A stretch of 6,324 bases of DNA, from assembly GCA_014238445.1 (NCBI GenBank), contig JABABC010000177.1, positions 1 through 6,324 on the forward strand. The letters run 5' to 3'. Under the pieces are notes generated by a model. That model was not told the origin of the DNA. It made no database searches and worked only from the letters and a program-made list of their open reading frames with translations. Positions within the stretch are counted from its first letter, which is position 1. Each line of letters starts with the position of its first letter. This DNA comes from Coxiellaceae bacterium. GTDB taxonomy: Bacteria > Pseudomonadota > Gammaproteobacteria > Coxiellales > Coxiellaceae. Made by a program: the position numbers and the translations under genes. Positions 1 to 5,809 of this stretch are shown piece after piece.

Positions 1-198
1 AAATGCTGCTAACGATGCAGTGAGTGACTGATAACCGCTCCCAGTACTGGTGGCACCACGATTCATAGCAAGCAGGAACTCCCGACCCCTATTTTCTTGT
101 AGCGTCTGCAACGTAGTCAAAGATTTTTTTAGACTGCGTACTAGTGCATTAAAAGATTTTTCCAATCCCATATTTTTTAAAAAATCGTTATAAGTCAT
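1..198 (-). CDS. Unknown protein, N-terminal 66 codons only (runs off left edge)
   Basis: An open frame reads leftward from ATG at 198 to base 1 without a stop, so only the N-terminus is visible. It begins MTYNDFLKNMGLEKSFNALV. Residues about 5-40 are rich in Lys, Leu, Ser and Thr and look helical. A Gly/Ser/Thr-rich stretch (RGATSTGSGYQS) follows near residues 48-58. There is no signal peptide or membrane segment. A GAGG Shine-Dalgarno lies 6-7 bases before the ATG, which supports the start. I do not recognise the family. The promoter region carries two PmrA-box-like elements facing this gene, so it is plausibly a PmrA-type regulon member. In Legionella and Coxiella that regulon includes many Dot/Icm secretion substrates. 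That link is inference from the promoter alone, and the C-terminus, where secretion signals usually lie, is outside the window. Confidence 0.6.
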   Translation of the reverse strand, partial: MTYNDFLKNMGLEKSFNALVRSLKKSLTTLQTLQENRGREFLLAMNRGATSTGSGYQSLTASLAAF

Positions 199-267
199 TA
201 CCCGCCTCACCTGATGACGTTCACTAATAGAGCGTCTTTAAATACAAGCCGCGATGATACCGATGTA

Positions 268-273
268 ATATTA
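268..273 (-). promoter_or_regulatory. Putative -10 element for the leftward unknown gene
   Basis: Reading the minus strand, TAATAT lies 18 bases downstream of the proximal TTTAAG half-site of the nearest PmrA-like box. That half-site would therefore sit at the -35 position, as expected for a response-regulator-dependent promoter with a poor native -35. The implied transcript start is near 261, giving a leader of about 60 bases before the ATG at 198. The arrangement is inferred from spacing only. Confidence 0.35.
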
Positions 274-291
274 AGGAAAAGTGAAGACTCG

Positions 292-308
292 CTTAAAATA
301 AACTTAAA
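292..308 (-). promoter_or_regulatory. PmrA-box-like tandem hexamer, proximal site
   Basis: On the minus strand this reads TTTAAGTTTATTTTAAG: two TTTAAG hexamers separated by 5 bases, an 11-base period. This matches the known PmrA (BasR) box form YTTAAG-N5-YTTAAG, and broadly the cTTAA-N6-cTTAA element reported for Legionella and Coxiella PmrA. It lies just upstream of a plausible -10 for the leftward gene. The motif is AT-rich and could recur by chance, but a second copy sits 41 bases away. Confidence 0.5.
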
Positions 309-332
309 AGCATGAAAAAAACTGTTATTTTT

Positions 333-349
333 CTTAAGTCACACTTAAA
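333..349 (-). promoter_or_regulatory. PmrA-box-like tandem hexamer, distal site
   Basis: On the minus strand this reads TTTAAGTGTGACTTAAG: TTTAAG and CTTAAG with a 5-base spacer, again an 11-base period and a full match to YTTAAG-N5-YTTAAG. It is offset 41 bases (about four helical turns) from the proximal site, so both would face the same side of the DNA. It could serve the leftward gene, the rightward dioxygenase gene, or both. Confidence 0.5.
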
Positions 350-375
350 GCAAGTGCGATCATGAAATCAAAAGC

Positions 376-405
376 TTGAACGGCACACCATGGATAGGAA
401 ATTAT
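376..405 (+). promoter_or_regulatory. Weak candidate promoter for the HPPD-like gene
   Basis: TTGAAC (376-381) and AATTAT (400-405) are separated by 18 bases, and each matches the sigma-70 consensus at 4 of 6 positions. This is the best-spaced pair I found upstream of the dioxygenase gene. It would give a leader of about 90 bases. An AT-rich TAATAATT at 424-431 is an alternative -10, but it has no good -35. Confidence 0.25.
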
Positions 406-490
406 CTGCAACTAACTGATAAGTAATAATTTTTACAGAAAACATCAACATTCACTAAAAAAATGACTACAATAGGTCCTATCACCACAC

Positions 491-495
491 AGGAG
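491..495 (+). promoter_or_regulatory. Ribosome binding site that fixes the HPPD-like gene start
   Basis: AGGAG lies 6 bases before the ATG at 502. The in-frame ATG at 463, 13 codons upstream, is preceded only by an A-run with no Shine-Dalgarno. The 502 start is therefore preferred. Confidence 0.75.
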
Positions 496-501
496 AGCAC
501 C

Positions 502-1752
502 ATGACCTTTGATTATCACAATTACACCATTCAAGGCGATAAAGAAAATACCGATTTTTTCCACGAATACCTCCCTAAAATATACGATTGGCGCACTAGC
601 ACAGGGCTGAACGAATTAGTCGGACAGGTGCGTGCTTTAGTCATTCAAGTAGACTGTGATCATGCGATTGACTACCTCAAAGAACTCTACCTCATGACAC
701 CTTATCGATTTCTCGTGGGGTATATGAACACAACACATAATATTTATATTTTGAAAAATACGGATGATACACCACTGTATTTTATTCTAGAGCCTCTACG
801 TTACGACTACACTGATGAAAGCACGCGCATGAATTCCCTGTATCCAGTCAGTGCTAAACACCCTAATGCTCGCTATATTGGAGAAATTTTTCATTGCTCA
901 AACCTTAATGAAACGGTGAAGATCATACAATCCCATGATATCCAATTTCATACAGCCAATGAATCCATCAATGCCCTATTTGATGACAAAAACTTTAAAT
1001 TCACAGTGCCCTCGGTCTACACACACAATCGCTTTGCATACACCGATGCCACCATGGATGATTTAGACAGCTTAGAGCTCGGGAAACGCTTTGAACTAGA
1101 CAGTGACGATCAAGTCAAACTCGATCGGGTTAATCAGTTTTATCATGAGCATGGATTTAATGATCTCCTATTAGGTGTTGATCACATGGCAACTCGCGTA
1201 CTCAGTAGCTCACGTGAATTTGCTATATTAGAACTCATGACGTGTTCTAATTATTACTTCTGGGGTGCTTACAACATTGACAGCATGAACTCATCGACTA
1301 ATGTTAATCGTTGCCCAACGATTGATAATGACCGCCAATCTCCAGCGAAAGTATTCACAGCAAACAACACGCCCTTCTTTGTCAATGCTTTTCATGGAAC
1401 ACCGATGCCGACTGAAGACTTTGTTCGCAACCTGGGGCCTCGCATGCACCACATTGCTCATGAAGTTCAGGATGGCGATCACGGCAGCGGGATGAAAAAC
1501 GTTGATTACGTTGTCACAACCATGAAAGAACAAGGCATACCGTTCTTAGCGCACGTCGTGGGTGAATGCACTGATTCTCCCGACTTGAAACAAATCTTCT
1601 CGAAACGATCCAAATACTCCATGCTGATAACAGAGTACGTGGAACGCTGCCACCACTTTGATGGTTTCTTTACCAAAAATAATGTAGCCGCTTTAACAGA
1701 GGCTGCAGGTAAAGATGAAAACATTTCAGAGCATGGTCACGTATTTGACTAG
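502..1752 (+). CDS. 4-hydroxyphenylpyruvate dioxygenase-like VOC-fold iron dioxygenase
   Basis: The 416-residue product (from ATG 502) resembles 4-hydroxyphenylpyruvate dioxygenase (HPPD). HPPD is a cytosolic non-heme Fe(II) enzyme that turns 4-hydroxyphenylpyruvate into homogentisate in tyrosine breakdown. The C-terminal half carries the likely iron ligands: His228 in GVDHMATRV, His317 in RMHHIAHEV and Glu378 in LITEYVER. The last two align with HPPD's QHIA and LEIIQR-type motifs. It ends in GFFTKNNVAALTEAAG, like the HPPD tail that closes the active site. A segment at about 282-298 (SPAKVFTANNTPFFVNA) fits the conserved substrate-side strands. Residues about 35-155 would be the degenerate N-terminal VOC domain. 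It is longer than common bacterial HPPDs (about 350-360 residues) and quite divergent in the middle, so a related activity or another 2-oxo acid substrate is possible. There is no signal peptide. Its stop lies three bases from the stop of the convergent coiled-coil gene. Confidence 0.7.
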   Translation: MTFDYHNYTIQGDKENTDFFHEYLPKIYDWRTSTGLNELVGQVRALVIQVDCDHAIDYLKELYLMTPYRFLVGYMNTTHNIYILKNTDDTPLYFILEPLRYDYTDESTRMNSLYPVSAKHPNARYIGEIFHCSNLNETVKIIQSHDIQFHTANESINALFDDKNFKFTVPSVYTHNRFAYTDATMDDLDSLELGKRFELDSDDQVKLDRVNQFYHEHGFNDLLLGVDHMATRVLSSSREFAILELMTCSNYYFWGAYNIDSMNSSTNVNRCPTIDNDRQSPAKVFTANNTPFFVNAFHGTPMPTEDFVRNLGPRMHHIAHEVQDGDHGSGMKNVDYVVTTMKEQGIPFLAHVVGECTDSPDLKQIFSKRSKYSMLITEYVERCHHFDGFFTKNNVAALTEAAGKDENISEHGHVFD

Positions 1753-1755
1753 GCT

Positions 1756-2079
1756 TTACCGTGATAAAGAAGGAAATGGAATCATTTCTTGTAACCCAGT
1801 GATTTCATCTGATGCCTGTTCTAACTGTGCATGTAAAGTTACTTGTCGTTGTTTTAAAGCCTGCTCTTCTTCAAGCAAAAATTGTAATGGACGACCCCAT
1901 TCTTCCAAGGACTTTGTCACTAAACTGAGCTCAAATGTCAATTGCTCTTTGAGCTTCAAACATTGCTCCAACTTAACTGTTTTTTGACGTAATTCACTCT
2001 CACTGGGGTTACCCCTGTTTTTCAGCTCATGAACACTTGAACTTAACCACCAATTGCCGCCGCCTTGCAGTACCCGCAT
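1756..2079 (-). CDS. Small orphan coiled-coil protein
   Basis: A 107-residue protein of no family I recognise. The start at 2079 is supported by a good Shine-Dalgarno (GAGGT, 7 bases before the ATG). The N-terminus (MRVLQGGGNWWLSSSVHELK) has a Gly-Gly-Gly-Asn-Trp-Trp patch. From about residue 28 to 98 the composition is Leu, Glu, Gln and Lys with heptad-like spacing, indicating one or two long helices or a coiled coil broken near Trp61-Gly-Arg-Pro. There is no signal peptide or membrane span, so it is probably cytoplasmic. It is convergent with the dioxygenase gene and divergent from plsY. A Cys/Ser-rich frame on the opposite strand overlaps it, but that one lacks a comparable ribosome site. 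Existence as a gene is fairly likely; function is unknown. Confidence 0.6.
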   Translation of the reverse strand: MRVLQGGGNWWLSSSVHELKNRGNPSESELRQKTVKLEQCLKLKEQLTFELSLVTKSLEEWGRPLQFLLEEEQALKQRQVTLHAQLEQASDEITGLQEMIPFPSLSR

Positions 2080-2174
2080 AGCACCTACCTCTTCATAAAT
2101 CTATTAAAATGATATATCGCCAACCGCGTGCATAATACTGATATATTCCTAAAAGAACATCCCTAGCCACCCCC

Positions 2175-2190
2175 TTTTTAGTACTAAAAA
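2175..2190. repeat. Perfect 16-base palindrome upstream of plsY
   Basis: TTTTTAGTACTAAAAA is fully self-complementary with no spacer. It sits between the divergent coiled-coil gene and plsY. Such a symmetric site suits a dimeric regulator, but an AT-rich palindrome may also be incidental. It lacks the GC stem of an intrinsic terminator. Confidence 0.4.
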
Positions 2191-2272
2191 CATAACTAAT
2201 ACGACATTAAGCTTTATTCAATATTCATGGACAGACTGAGCCTTTTTATCTATCATAAGGTGTTAAAAATAA

Positions 2273-2277
2273 AAGGA
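2273..2277 (+). promoter_or_regulatory. Ribosome binding site that fixes the plsY start
   Basis: AAGGA lies 9 bases before the ATG at 2287. The upstream in-frame ATG at 2227 has no Shine-Dalgarno, and it would add 20 non-conserved residues ahead of the first PlsY membrane helix. Confidence 0.7.
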
Positions 2278-2286
2278 ATTCATCCC

Positions 2287-2868
2287 ATGACAGCTTTTTT
2301 CGCATTAATCATTAGTTACCTGCTCGGCTCACTATCCTCCGCCATTATCACTGCACGCATCTTTAAGTCCCCAGACCCCCGCACAGAAGGCTCAGGCAAT
2401 GCAGGTGCAACAAATCTTTTACGCACTGCCGGCAAGAAACCAGCCCTCTTTGCTGTAATCGGCGACATCCTCAAAGGTTTTGTTGCGGTGATCATTGCAC
2501 GCTTACTGGGAGTGGAGGGTGCCATGCTAGGATTAGTCGCATTCGTTGCCGTCATGGGTCACATATTCCCAATCTTCTTTAGCTTCAAAGGAGGAAAAGG
2601 TGTTGCCACAGCCATTGGCGGCTTACTGGGATTGAGCATCATTACAGGCTTAAGTACAGCCGTAGTCTGGATTGTAGTGGCTTATGTCACCCGCTATGCC
2701 TCACTGGCCTCATTAATTGCCATCGCAGCAGGTGCCATCCTCATGCTGATTTTTCACCACCCGGCTTACTTTTTCCCCATGCTGCTGATATTAGCCGTGA
2801 TTGTATGGAAACATAAAGATAATATTGATCGTCTAAAGCAAGGTAAAGAATCGAAAATTAATTTCTAA
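2287..2868 (+). CDS. plsY: Acyl-phosphate:glycerol-3-phosphate acyltransferase PlsY
   Basis: An inner-membrane enzyme that moves an acyl group from acyl-phosphate (made by PlsX) to sn-glycerol 3-phosphate, the first step of phospholipid synthesis. The 193-residue product is close to the usual length (E. coli about 205) and is almost entirely hydrophobic helices. The three conserved cytoplasmic motifs are present: GSGNAGATNLLRTAGKK at residues 35-51, GHIFPIFFSFKGGKGVAT at 91-108 with the GGKG glycerol-phosphate loop, and the C-terminal WKHKDNIDRLKQGKE near 174-188. The family's KG pair after helix 2 is Lys63-Gly64. The start at 2287 has its own Shine-Dalgarno and places helix 1 (FFALIISYLLGSLSSA) at the N-terminus, as in other PlsY proteins. 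The gene ends eight bases from the stop of convergent tsaD, with no clear terminator between. Confidence 0.95.
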   Translation: MTAFFALIISYLLGSLSSAIITARIFKSPDPRTEGSGNAGATNLLRTAGKKPALFAVIGDILKGFVAVIIARLLGVEGAMLGLVAFVAVMGHIFPIFFSFKGGKGVATAIGGLLGLSIITGLSTAVVWIVVAYVTRYASLASLIAIAAGAILMLIFHHPAYFFPMLLILAVIVWKHKDNIDRLKQGKESKINF

Positions 2869-2876
2869 TCACCCTC

Positions 2877-3902
2877 TTATTCAGACACGCTCGGCGGAGA
2901 TAAGTCACACACAGGCCAGCGTGCTATGGGTTGAAGATGCAACCCATCACGTTGACCTGCTGACAAACGCAAATAACCTGTATAAGCAACCATTGCACCA
3001 TTGTCTGTACAATATTCATGCCTTGGAAAATACACACTGGCACTCTGCGCTTGGCACATCGCCTGAAGCTGACAACGAAGTGCTTGATTAGCACTCACAC
3101 CGCCAGCTACCACTAACCGCTTCGCGCCGGTCTCCTTCAGTGCACGTCGACATTTAATCGCCAAAGTATCCACAATGGCAGCCTCAAAAGCATGTGCAAT
3201 ATCTGCACGTGTTTGCTGATCCTTGGAAGCTTGCTGACACACTTGCATCACCCGTGTTTTTAAACCACTAAAACTAAAATCTAAACCCGGACGGTTCACC
3301 ATAGGGCGTGGCAAATCAAACACACCTGGTGTGCCTTGTGTTGCCAATTCAGCTAATGCTGGCCCTCCAGGGTACGGCAACCCAAGTAATTTCGCTGTCT
3401 TATCAAAAGCCTCACCCACCGCATCATCCAACGTTTCACCTAATAAATGATACTGCCCAAGTCCTATTACCTCTGCCAGTAATGTATGGCCACCCGAAAC
3501 AATTAACGTGACAAATGGATAGGTTGGCGGATTGTCTTCTAACATGACCGCCATTAAATGTGCCTCAATATGGTGAACACCCACAGCGGGTACACCCCAG
3601 GCATAAGCTAAACTTCTCCCAACCGCAGCACCCACCATCAAAGCGCCCATCAATCCTGGCCCACGGGTATAAGCTATACCTGTCATGTCACCTGGCGCGC
3701 ACTCCGCTTCGCCCATGACTTGCTCGATCAAGGGCATAATCATTCGGACATGATCTCGAGAAGCCAACTCAGGCACTACCCCACCATATTGGGCGTGAAG
3801 CGGTATTTGACTGTAAATTTGATGCGCTAACAAGCCGCGCTGGCCATCATAGATAGCCACAGCTGTTTCATCACACGATGTTTCAATGCCTAGAACTGAC
3901 AT
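2877..3902 (-). CDS. tsaD: tRNA N6-adenosine threonylcarbamoyltransferase TsaD
   Basis: TsaD (formerly Gcp/YgjD) transfers the threonylcarbamoyl group from threonylcarbamoyl-AMP to A37 of ANN-decoding tRNAs. In bacteria it works with TsaB and TsaE in the cytoplasm. The 341-residue product is full length and has the ASKHA fold signatures: GIETSCDET at 5-13, HHIEAH at 110-115, VSGGHT at 135-140, GEAFDKTAKLLGLPYPGG at 163-180, FSFSGLKT at 209-216, VVAGGVSANQALR at 264-276 and CTDNGAM at 298-304. The metal ligands His111, His115 and Asp300 fall at the same numbers as in E. coli. In the PRHEYCTDN segment, His replaces the Pro seen in E. coli. The upstream ribosome site is weak (AAGAGA). In many gammaproteobacteria the divergent neighbour is rpsU; here it is gpmA. 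Confidence 0.97.
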   Translation of the reverse strand: MSVLGIETSCDETAVAIYDGQRGLLAHQIYSQIPLHAQYGGVVPELASRDHVRMIMPLIEQVMGEAECAPGDMTGIAYTRGPGLMGALMVGAAVGRSLAYAWGVPAVGVHHIEAHLMAVMLEDNPPTYPFVTLIVSGGHTLLAEVIGLGQYHLLGETLDDAVGEAFDKTAKLLGLPYPGGPALAELATQGTPGVFDLPRPMVNRPGLDFSFSGLKTRVMQVCQQASKDQQTRADIAHAFEAAIVDTLAIKCRRALKETGAKRLVVAGGVSANQALRCQLQAMCQAQSASVYFPRHEYCTDNGAMVAYTGYLRLSAGQRDGLHLQPIARWPVCDLSPPSVSE

Positions 3903-3921
3903 TACGAATTCTCTTTTTCAA

Positions 3922-3949
3922 TTGCAGCACACAGTCGCCATGATACAAT
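3922..3949 (+). promoter_or_regulatory. Sigma-70 promoter for gpmA
   Basis: TTGCAG (-35, 3922-3927) and TACAAT (-10, 3944-3949) are separated by 16 bases, and TG one base before the -10 makes it an extended -10. Transcription would start near 3956, giving a leader of about 37 bases. The -10 lies inside a perfect inverted repeat, annotated separately. Confidence 0.7.
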
Positions 3950-3954
3950 GGCGA
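3935..3954. repeat. Inverted repeat over the gpmA -10 element
   Basis: TCGCCAT and ATGGCGA form perfect 7-base arms around GATACA, with the second arm overlapping the end of the -10. On the minus strand the same element contains TATCAT (a 5 of 6 match to the -10 consensus), so it could also serve divergent tsaD. It could be an operator for a dimeric regulator, or simply symmetry of a two-way promoter. Confidence 0.45.
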
Positions 3955-3992
3955 GCTTAAATTACTAGTGATTTATTAATCAAGGATTCATC

Positions 3993-4676
3993 ATGAGCCA
4001 ACTTATTCTCATTCGTCATGGACAATCACTCTGGAACAAAGCCAACCTATTCACTGGCTGGGTCAATATCCCCCTCTCTGAACAAGGTTATGAAGAAGCA
4101 CAACACGCAGGTCAACAACTCGCCCAAGAACCCATTGACCTGATTTACACCTCCACATTACTGCGCGCTCAACAAACCGCCAGCCTTATTATGCAGAGAC
4201 ATCATGCTCAACGCATCCCAACACTGATCAGTGCTAACCCAGAAGGCAATCACAGTCACTGGGATCAACTGCATTCAAAACCCACAGAGGCGCTCTGCAT
4301 ACCGATGTATACCTGCTGGCAACTCAATGAACGTTATTACGGTGACTTACAAGGTATGAATAAAGACGAAGCTCGTGAAAAATTTGGCGCTGATCAAATC
4401 CATATCTGGCGCCGCAGCTTTGATGTCCCCCCTCCTAATGGGGAAAGCCTAAAAATGACAGCAGCCAGAACCATCCCCTTCTTTCAGCAAACCATTCTTC
4501 CGGCCTTACGCGATGGCAAAAACCTATTAATCAGCGCACATGGGAACTCACTCCGATCCATTGTCATGGAGTTAGAACAATTAACCCAAGAAGCCGTCTT
4601 GTCATTAGAAATCGCCACTGGCGAGCCGATTAAATACCAGTTCCAGGATGATCATTTTACACGCGTTACCGTATAA
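3993..4676 (+). CDS. gpmA: 2,3-bisphosphoglycerate-dependent phosphoglycerate mutase GpmA
   Basis: A cytosolic glycolytic/gluconeogenic enzyme that interconverts 3- and 2-phosphoglycerate through a phosphohistidine. The 227-residue protein has the RHG signature LILIRHGQS with phospho-acceptor His9, FTGWVNIPLSEQG at 20-32, the catalytic LNERYYGDLQG with Glu113, the dPGM-type WRRSFDVPPP at 139-148, and SAHGNSLRS with the second His183. It lacks the roughly 25-residue loop that E. coli GpmA has between PP and ESL, so it belongs with the short bacterial forms. It instead carries about 26 extra residues at about 75-102 (ANPEGNHSHWDQLHSKPTEA region) between the RAQ helix and LNER. An AAGGA site lies six bases before the ATG. 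The stop is six bases from the convergent dsbB stop, and no terminator hairpin with a T-run is visible. Confidence 0.93.
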   Translation: MSQLILIRHGQSLWNKANLFTGWVNIPLSEQGYEEAQHAGQQLAQEPIDLIYTSTLLRAQQTASLIMQRHHAQRIPTLISANPEGNHSHWDQLHSKPTEALCIPMYTCWQLNERYYGDLQGMNKDEAREKFGADQIHIWRRSFDVPPPNGESLKMTAARTIPFFQQTILPALRDGKNLLISAHGNSLRSIVMELEQLTQEAVLSLEIATGEPIKYQFQDDHFTRVTV

Positions 4677-4682
4677 CGTTTA

Positions 4683-5123
4683 TCAGTTGACTGTCCGGCG
4701 GCTCTCTGTGGCTTTAGCTAACCACAGCAGCAACACAATCAATACACAAGCCGCCAAGCTTAATAACGGGAACGTGATAAATCCGAACCATTTAAAATGC
4801 ACCACACTGCAATCACCACCGACAGTGCAGATATTAATGGGCGAAAAACCTGGAATCATTTGCTCCAAATACTGGTATAACGCAAAGACCGCGCCAATCA
4901 AGGGCAAACCCACCGCATAACGCACCACCCTAACATCGCCGTCAAAAGCTCCGACACCCAGTATTAACACCAAGGGGTATAAACAAATACGCTGATACCA
5001 ACATAAATGACACACTGACACACCCATGACTTCACTGTTATACAAAGAAAACAGCATCGCACACAAAGCAATCAACCAGGCAACGAACAAAAACCATTGT
5101 GATACTTGAGCATGATGTTTCAT
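4683..5123 (-). CDS. dsbB: DsbB/BdbC-type disulfide bond formation membrane protein
   Basis: An inner-membrane quinone-linked oxidase that reoxidises a DsbA-like partner. The 146-residue protein has four predicted membrane helices (about 9-29, 45-58, 68-88 and 115-136). The first periplasmic loop contains VCHLCWYQR with Cys38 and Cys41, followed by the family's conserved Tyr-Pro-Leu. The second redox pair is Cys99 and Cys105 in ICTVGGDCS between helices 3 and 4. The short second loop and the CHLCWYQR signature are closer to BdbC and other short DsbB forms than to E. coli DsbB (176 residues). Its ATG overlaps the TGA of the upstream DsbA-like gene in ATGA, so the two are almost certainly co-transcribed and translationally coupled. 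That makes the neighbour its probable substrate. Confidence 0.9.
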   Translation of the reverse strand: MKHHAQVSQWFLFVAWLIALCAMLFSLYNSEVMGVSVCHLCWYQRICLYPLVLILGVGAFDGDVRVVRYAVGLPLIGAVFALYQYLEQMIPGFSPINICTVGGDCSVVHFKWFGFITFPLLSLAACVLIVLLLWLAKATESRRTVN

Positions 5124-5809
5124 AAAGCCTCCTGATGCTTCGGTGATAATCGAATAACTTCTTTGATATGCTGTTGAGTCAGCGGGCGCACTAGGACCCC
5201 ATTGATATACACTGCAGGTGTCGACAAAGAACCACCCATGATATCCATTCCATACTGCGTATTTTTAATAACCGTATTCACCGTATGGGTGTCGAGCAAA
5301 CAAGCTGAAAATGCCTCATGATCAATACCCTTTAGCTGATTAGACCATTGCAACAATTTAGCGGTATTTGCCCAATTCGTCATCTCATCGCCCTGATTAT
5401 GAAATAATACATCAGAAAAAGCGAAAAACTGCTGTGGATTTTGTTGATAGATACAACGCGCAGCGACTGCCGCTTGCATGGAGTCTGGCAAAAAAGACAC
5501 CGTGATAGCGGTGTAACTGGCCTTACCTGGCTTAACATATTCTTGTATCAGCCAAGGTAACAATTGAACATCAAAAAAACGGCAATTCATGCATTTAAAA
5601 TCTTCAAACGACACTATTTGAATAGGCGCAGCTTTAGAACCCATCGTTGGTTGATTGCTGATATCAATCGGCACAGGTGGAGGTAACTCCTGAGATGGCT
5701 GCACTGCCGCAGGAACCCAATGCGGTTTTTGCCATAAAATCACCACACCAAGCAGCACCACAATAATCACAAGAAACATGACCAGTTTCAGTAGTCTATT
5801 CTGAGACAT
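5120..5809 (-). CDS. Membrane-anchored DsbA-like thiol:disulfide oxidase (BdbD type)
   Basis: A periplasmic thioredoxin-fold protein of the DsbA/Thioredoxin_4 group that introduces disulfides into exported proteins. The 229-residue product starts with MSQNRLLK and a hydrophobic segment at 8-26, a signal anchor without an obvious cleavage site or lipobox, then a Pro-rich linker at 32-50. The thioredoxin domain has the active site FKCMNC (Cys73, Cys76) and the cis-Pro loop STPAVYING (Pro198). Two further cysteines, Cys119 and Cys170, lie in the helical insert and may form a structural disulfide. Three ATG codons are in tandem at 5815, 5812 and 5809. The Shine-Dalgarno TAGGA touches the first and is six bases from the third, so 5809 is chosen; the two extra Met codons do not change the product. 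It is the first gene of an operon with the DsbB-like gene. Confidence 0.9.
   Translation of the reverse strand: MSQNRLLKLVMFLVIIVVLLGVVILWQKPHWVPAAVQPSQELPPPVPIDISNQPTMGSKAAPIQIVSFEDFKCMNCRFFDVQLLPWLIQEYVKPGKASYTAITVSFLPDSMQAAVAARCIYQQNPQQFFAFSDVLFHNQGDEMTNWANTAKLLQWSNQLKGIDHEAFSACLLDTHTVNTVIKNTQYGMDIMGGSLSTPAVYINGVLVRPLTQQHIKEVIRLSPKHQEAL

Noticed and set aside
463..501. Upstream ATG extension of the HPPD-like gene
   Set aside because: There is no Shine-Dalgarno before 463, while AGGAG is well placed before the ATG at 502. The added residues look non-conserved.
1754..1769. CTTTA/TAAAG inverted repeat between the convergent dioxygenase and coiled-coil genes
   Set aside because: Five AT-rich base pairs without a T-run are too weak to call a terminator.
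1715..1987. Plus-strand 90-codon frame rich in Cys and Ser
   Set aside because: It overlaps the end of the dioxygenase gene and runs antisense to the coiled-coil gene. It lacks a ribosome site and reads like the complement of Leu/Glu/Gln codons.
2227..2286. Upstream ATG extension of plsY
   Set aside because: There is no ribosome site, and the extra 20 residues precede the normal first membrane helix of the family.
4705..4726. CTGTGG/CCACAG inverted repeat as an intrinsic terminator for gpmA or dsbB
   Set aside because: The stem is only 6 bases, there is no following T-run on either strand, and it lies inside the dsbB coding sequence.
4648..4920. Plus-strand 90-codon frame across the gpmA/dsbB junction
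   Set aside because: It overlaps the end of gpmA and is antisense to the clearly real dsbB gene.
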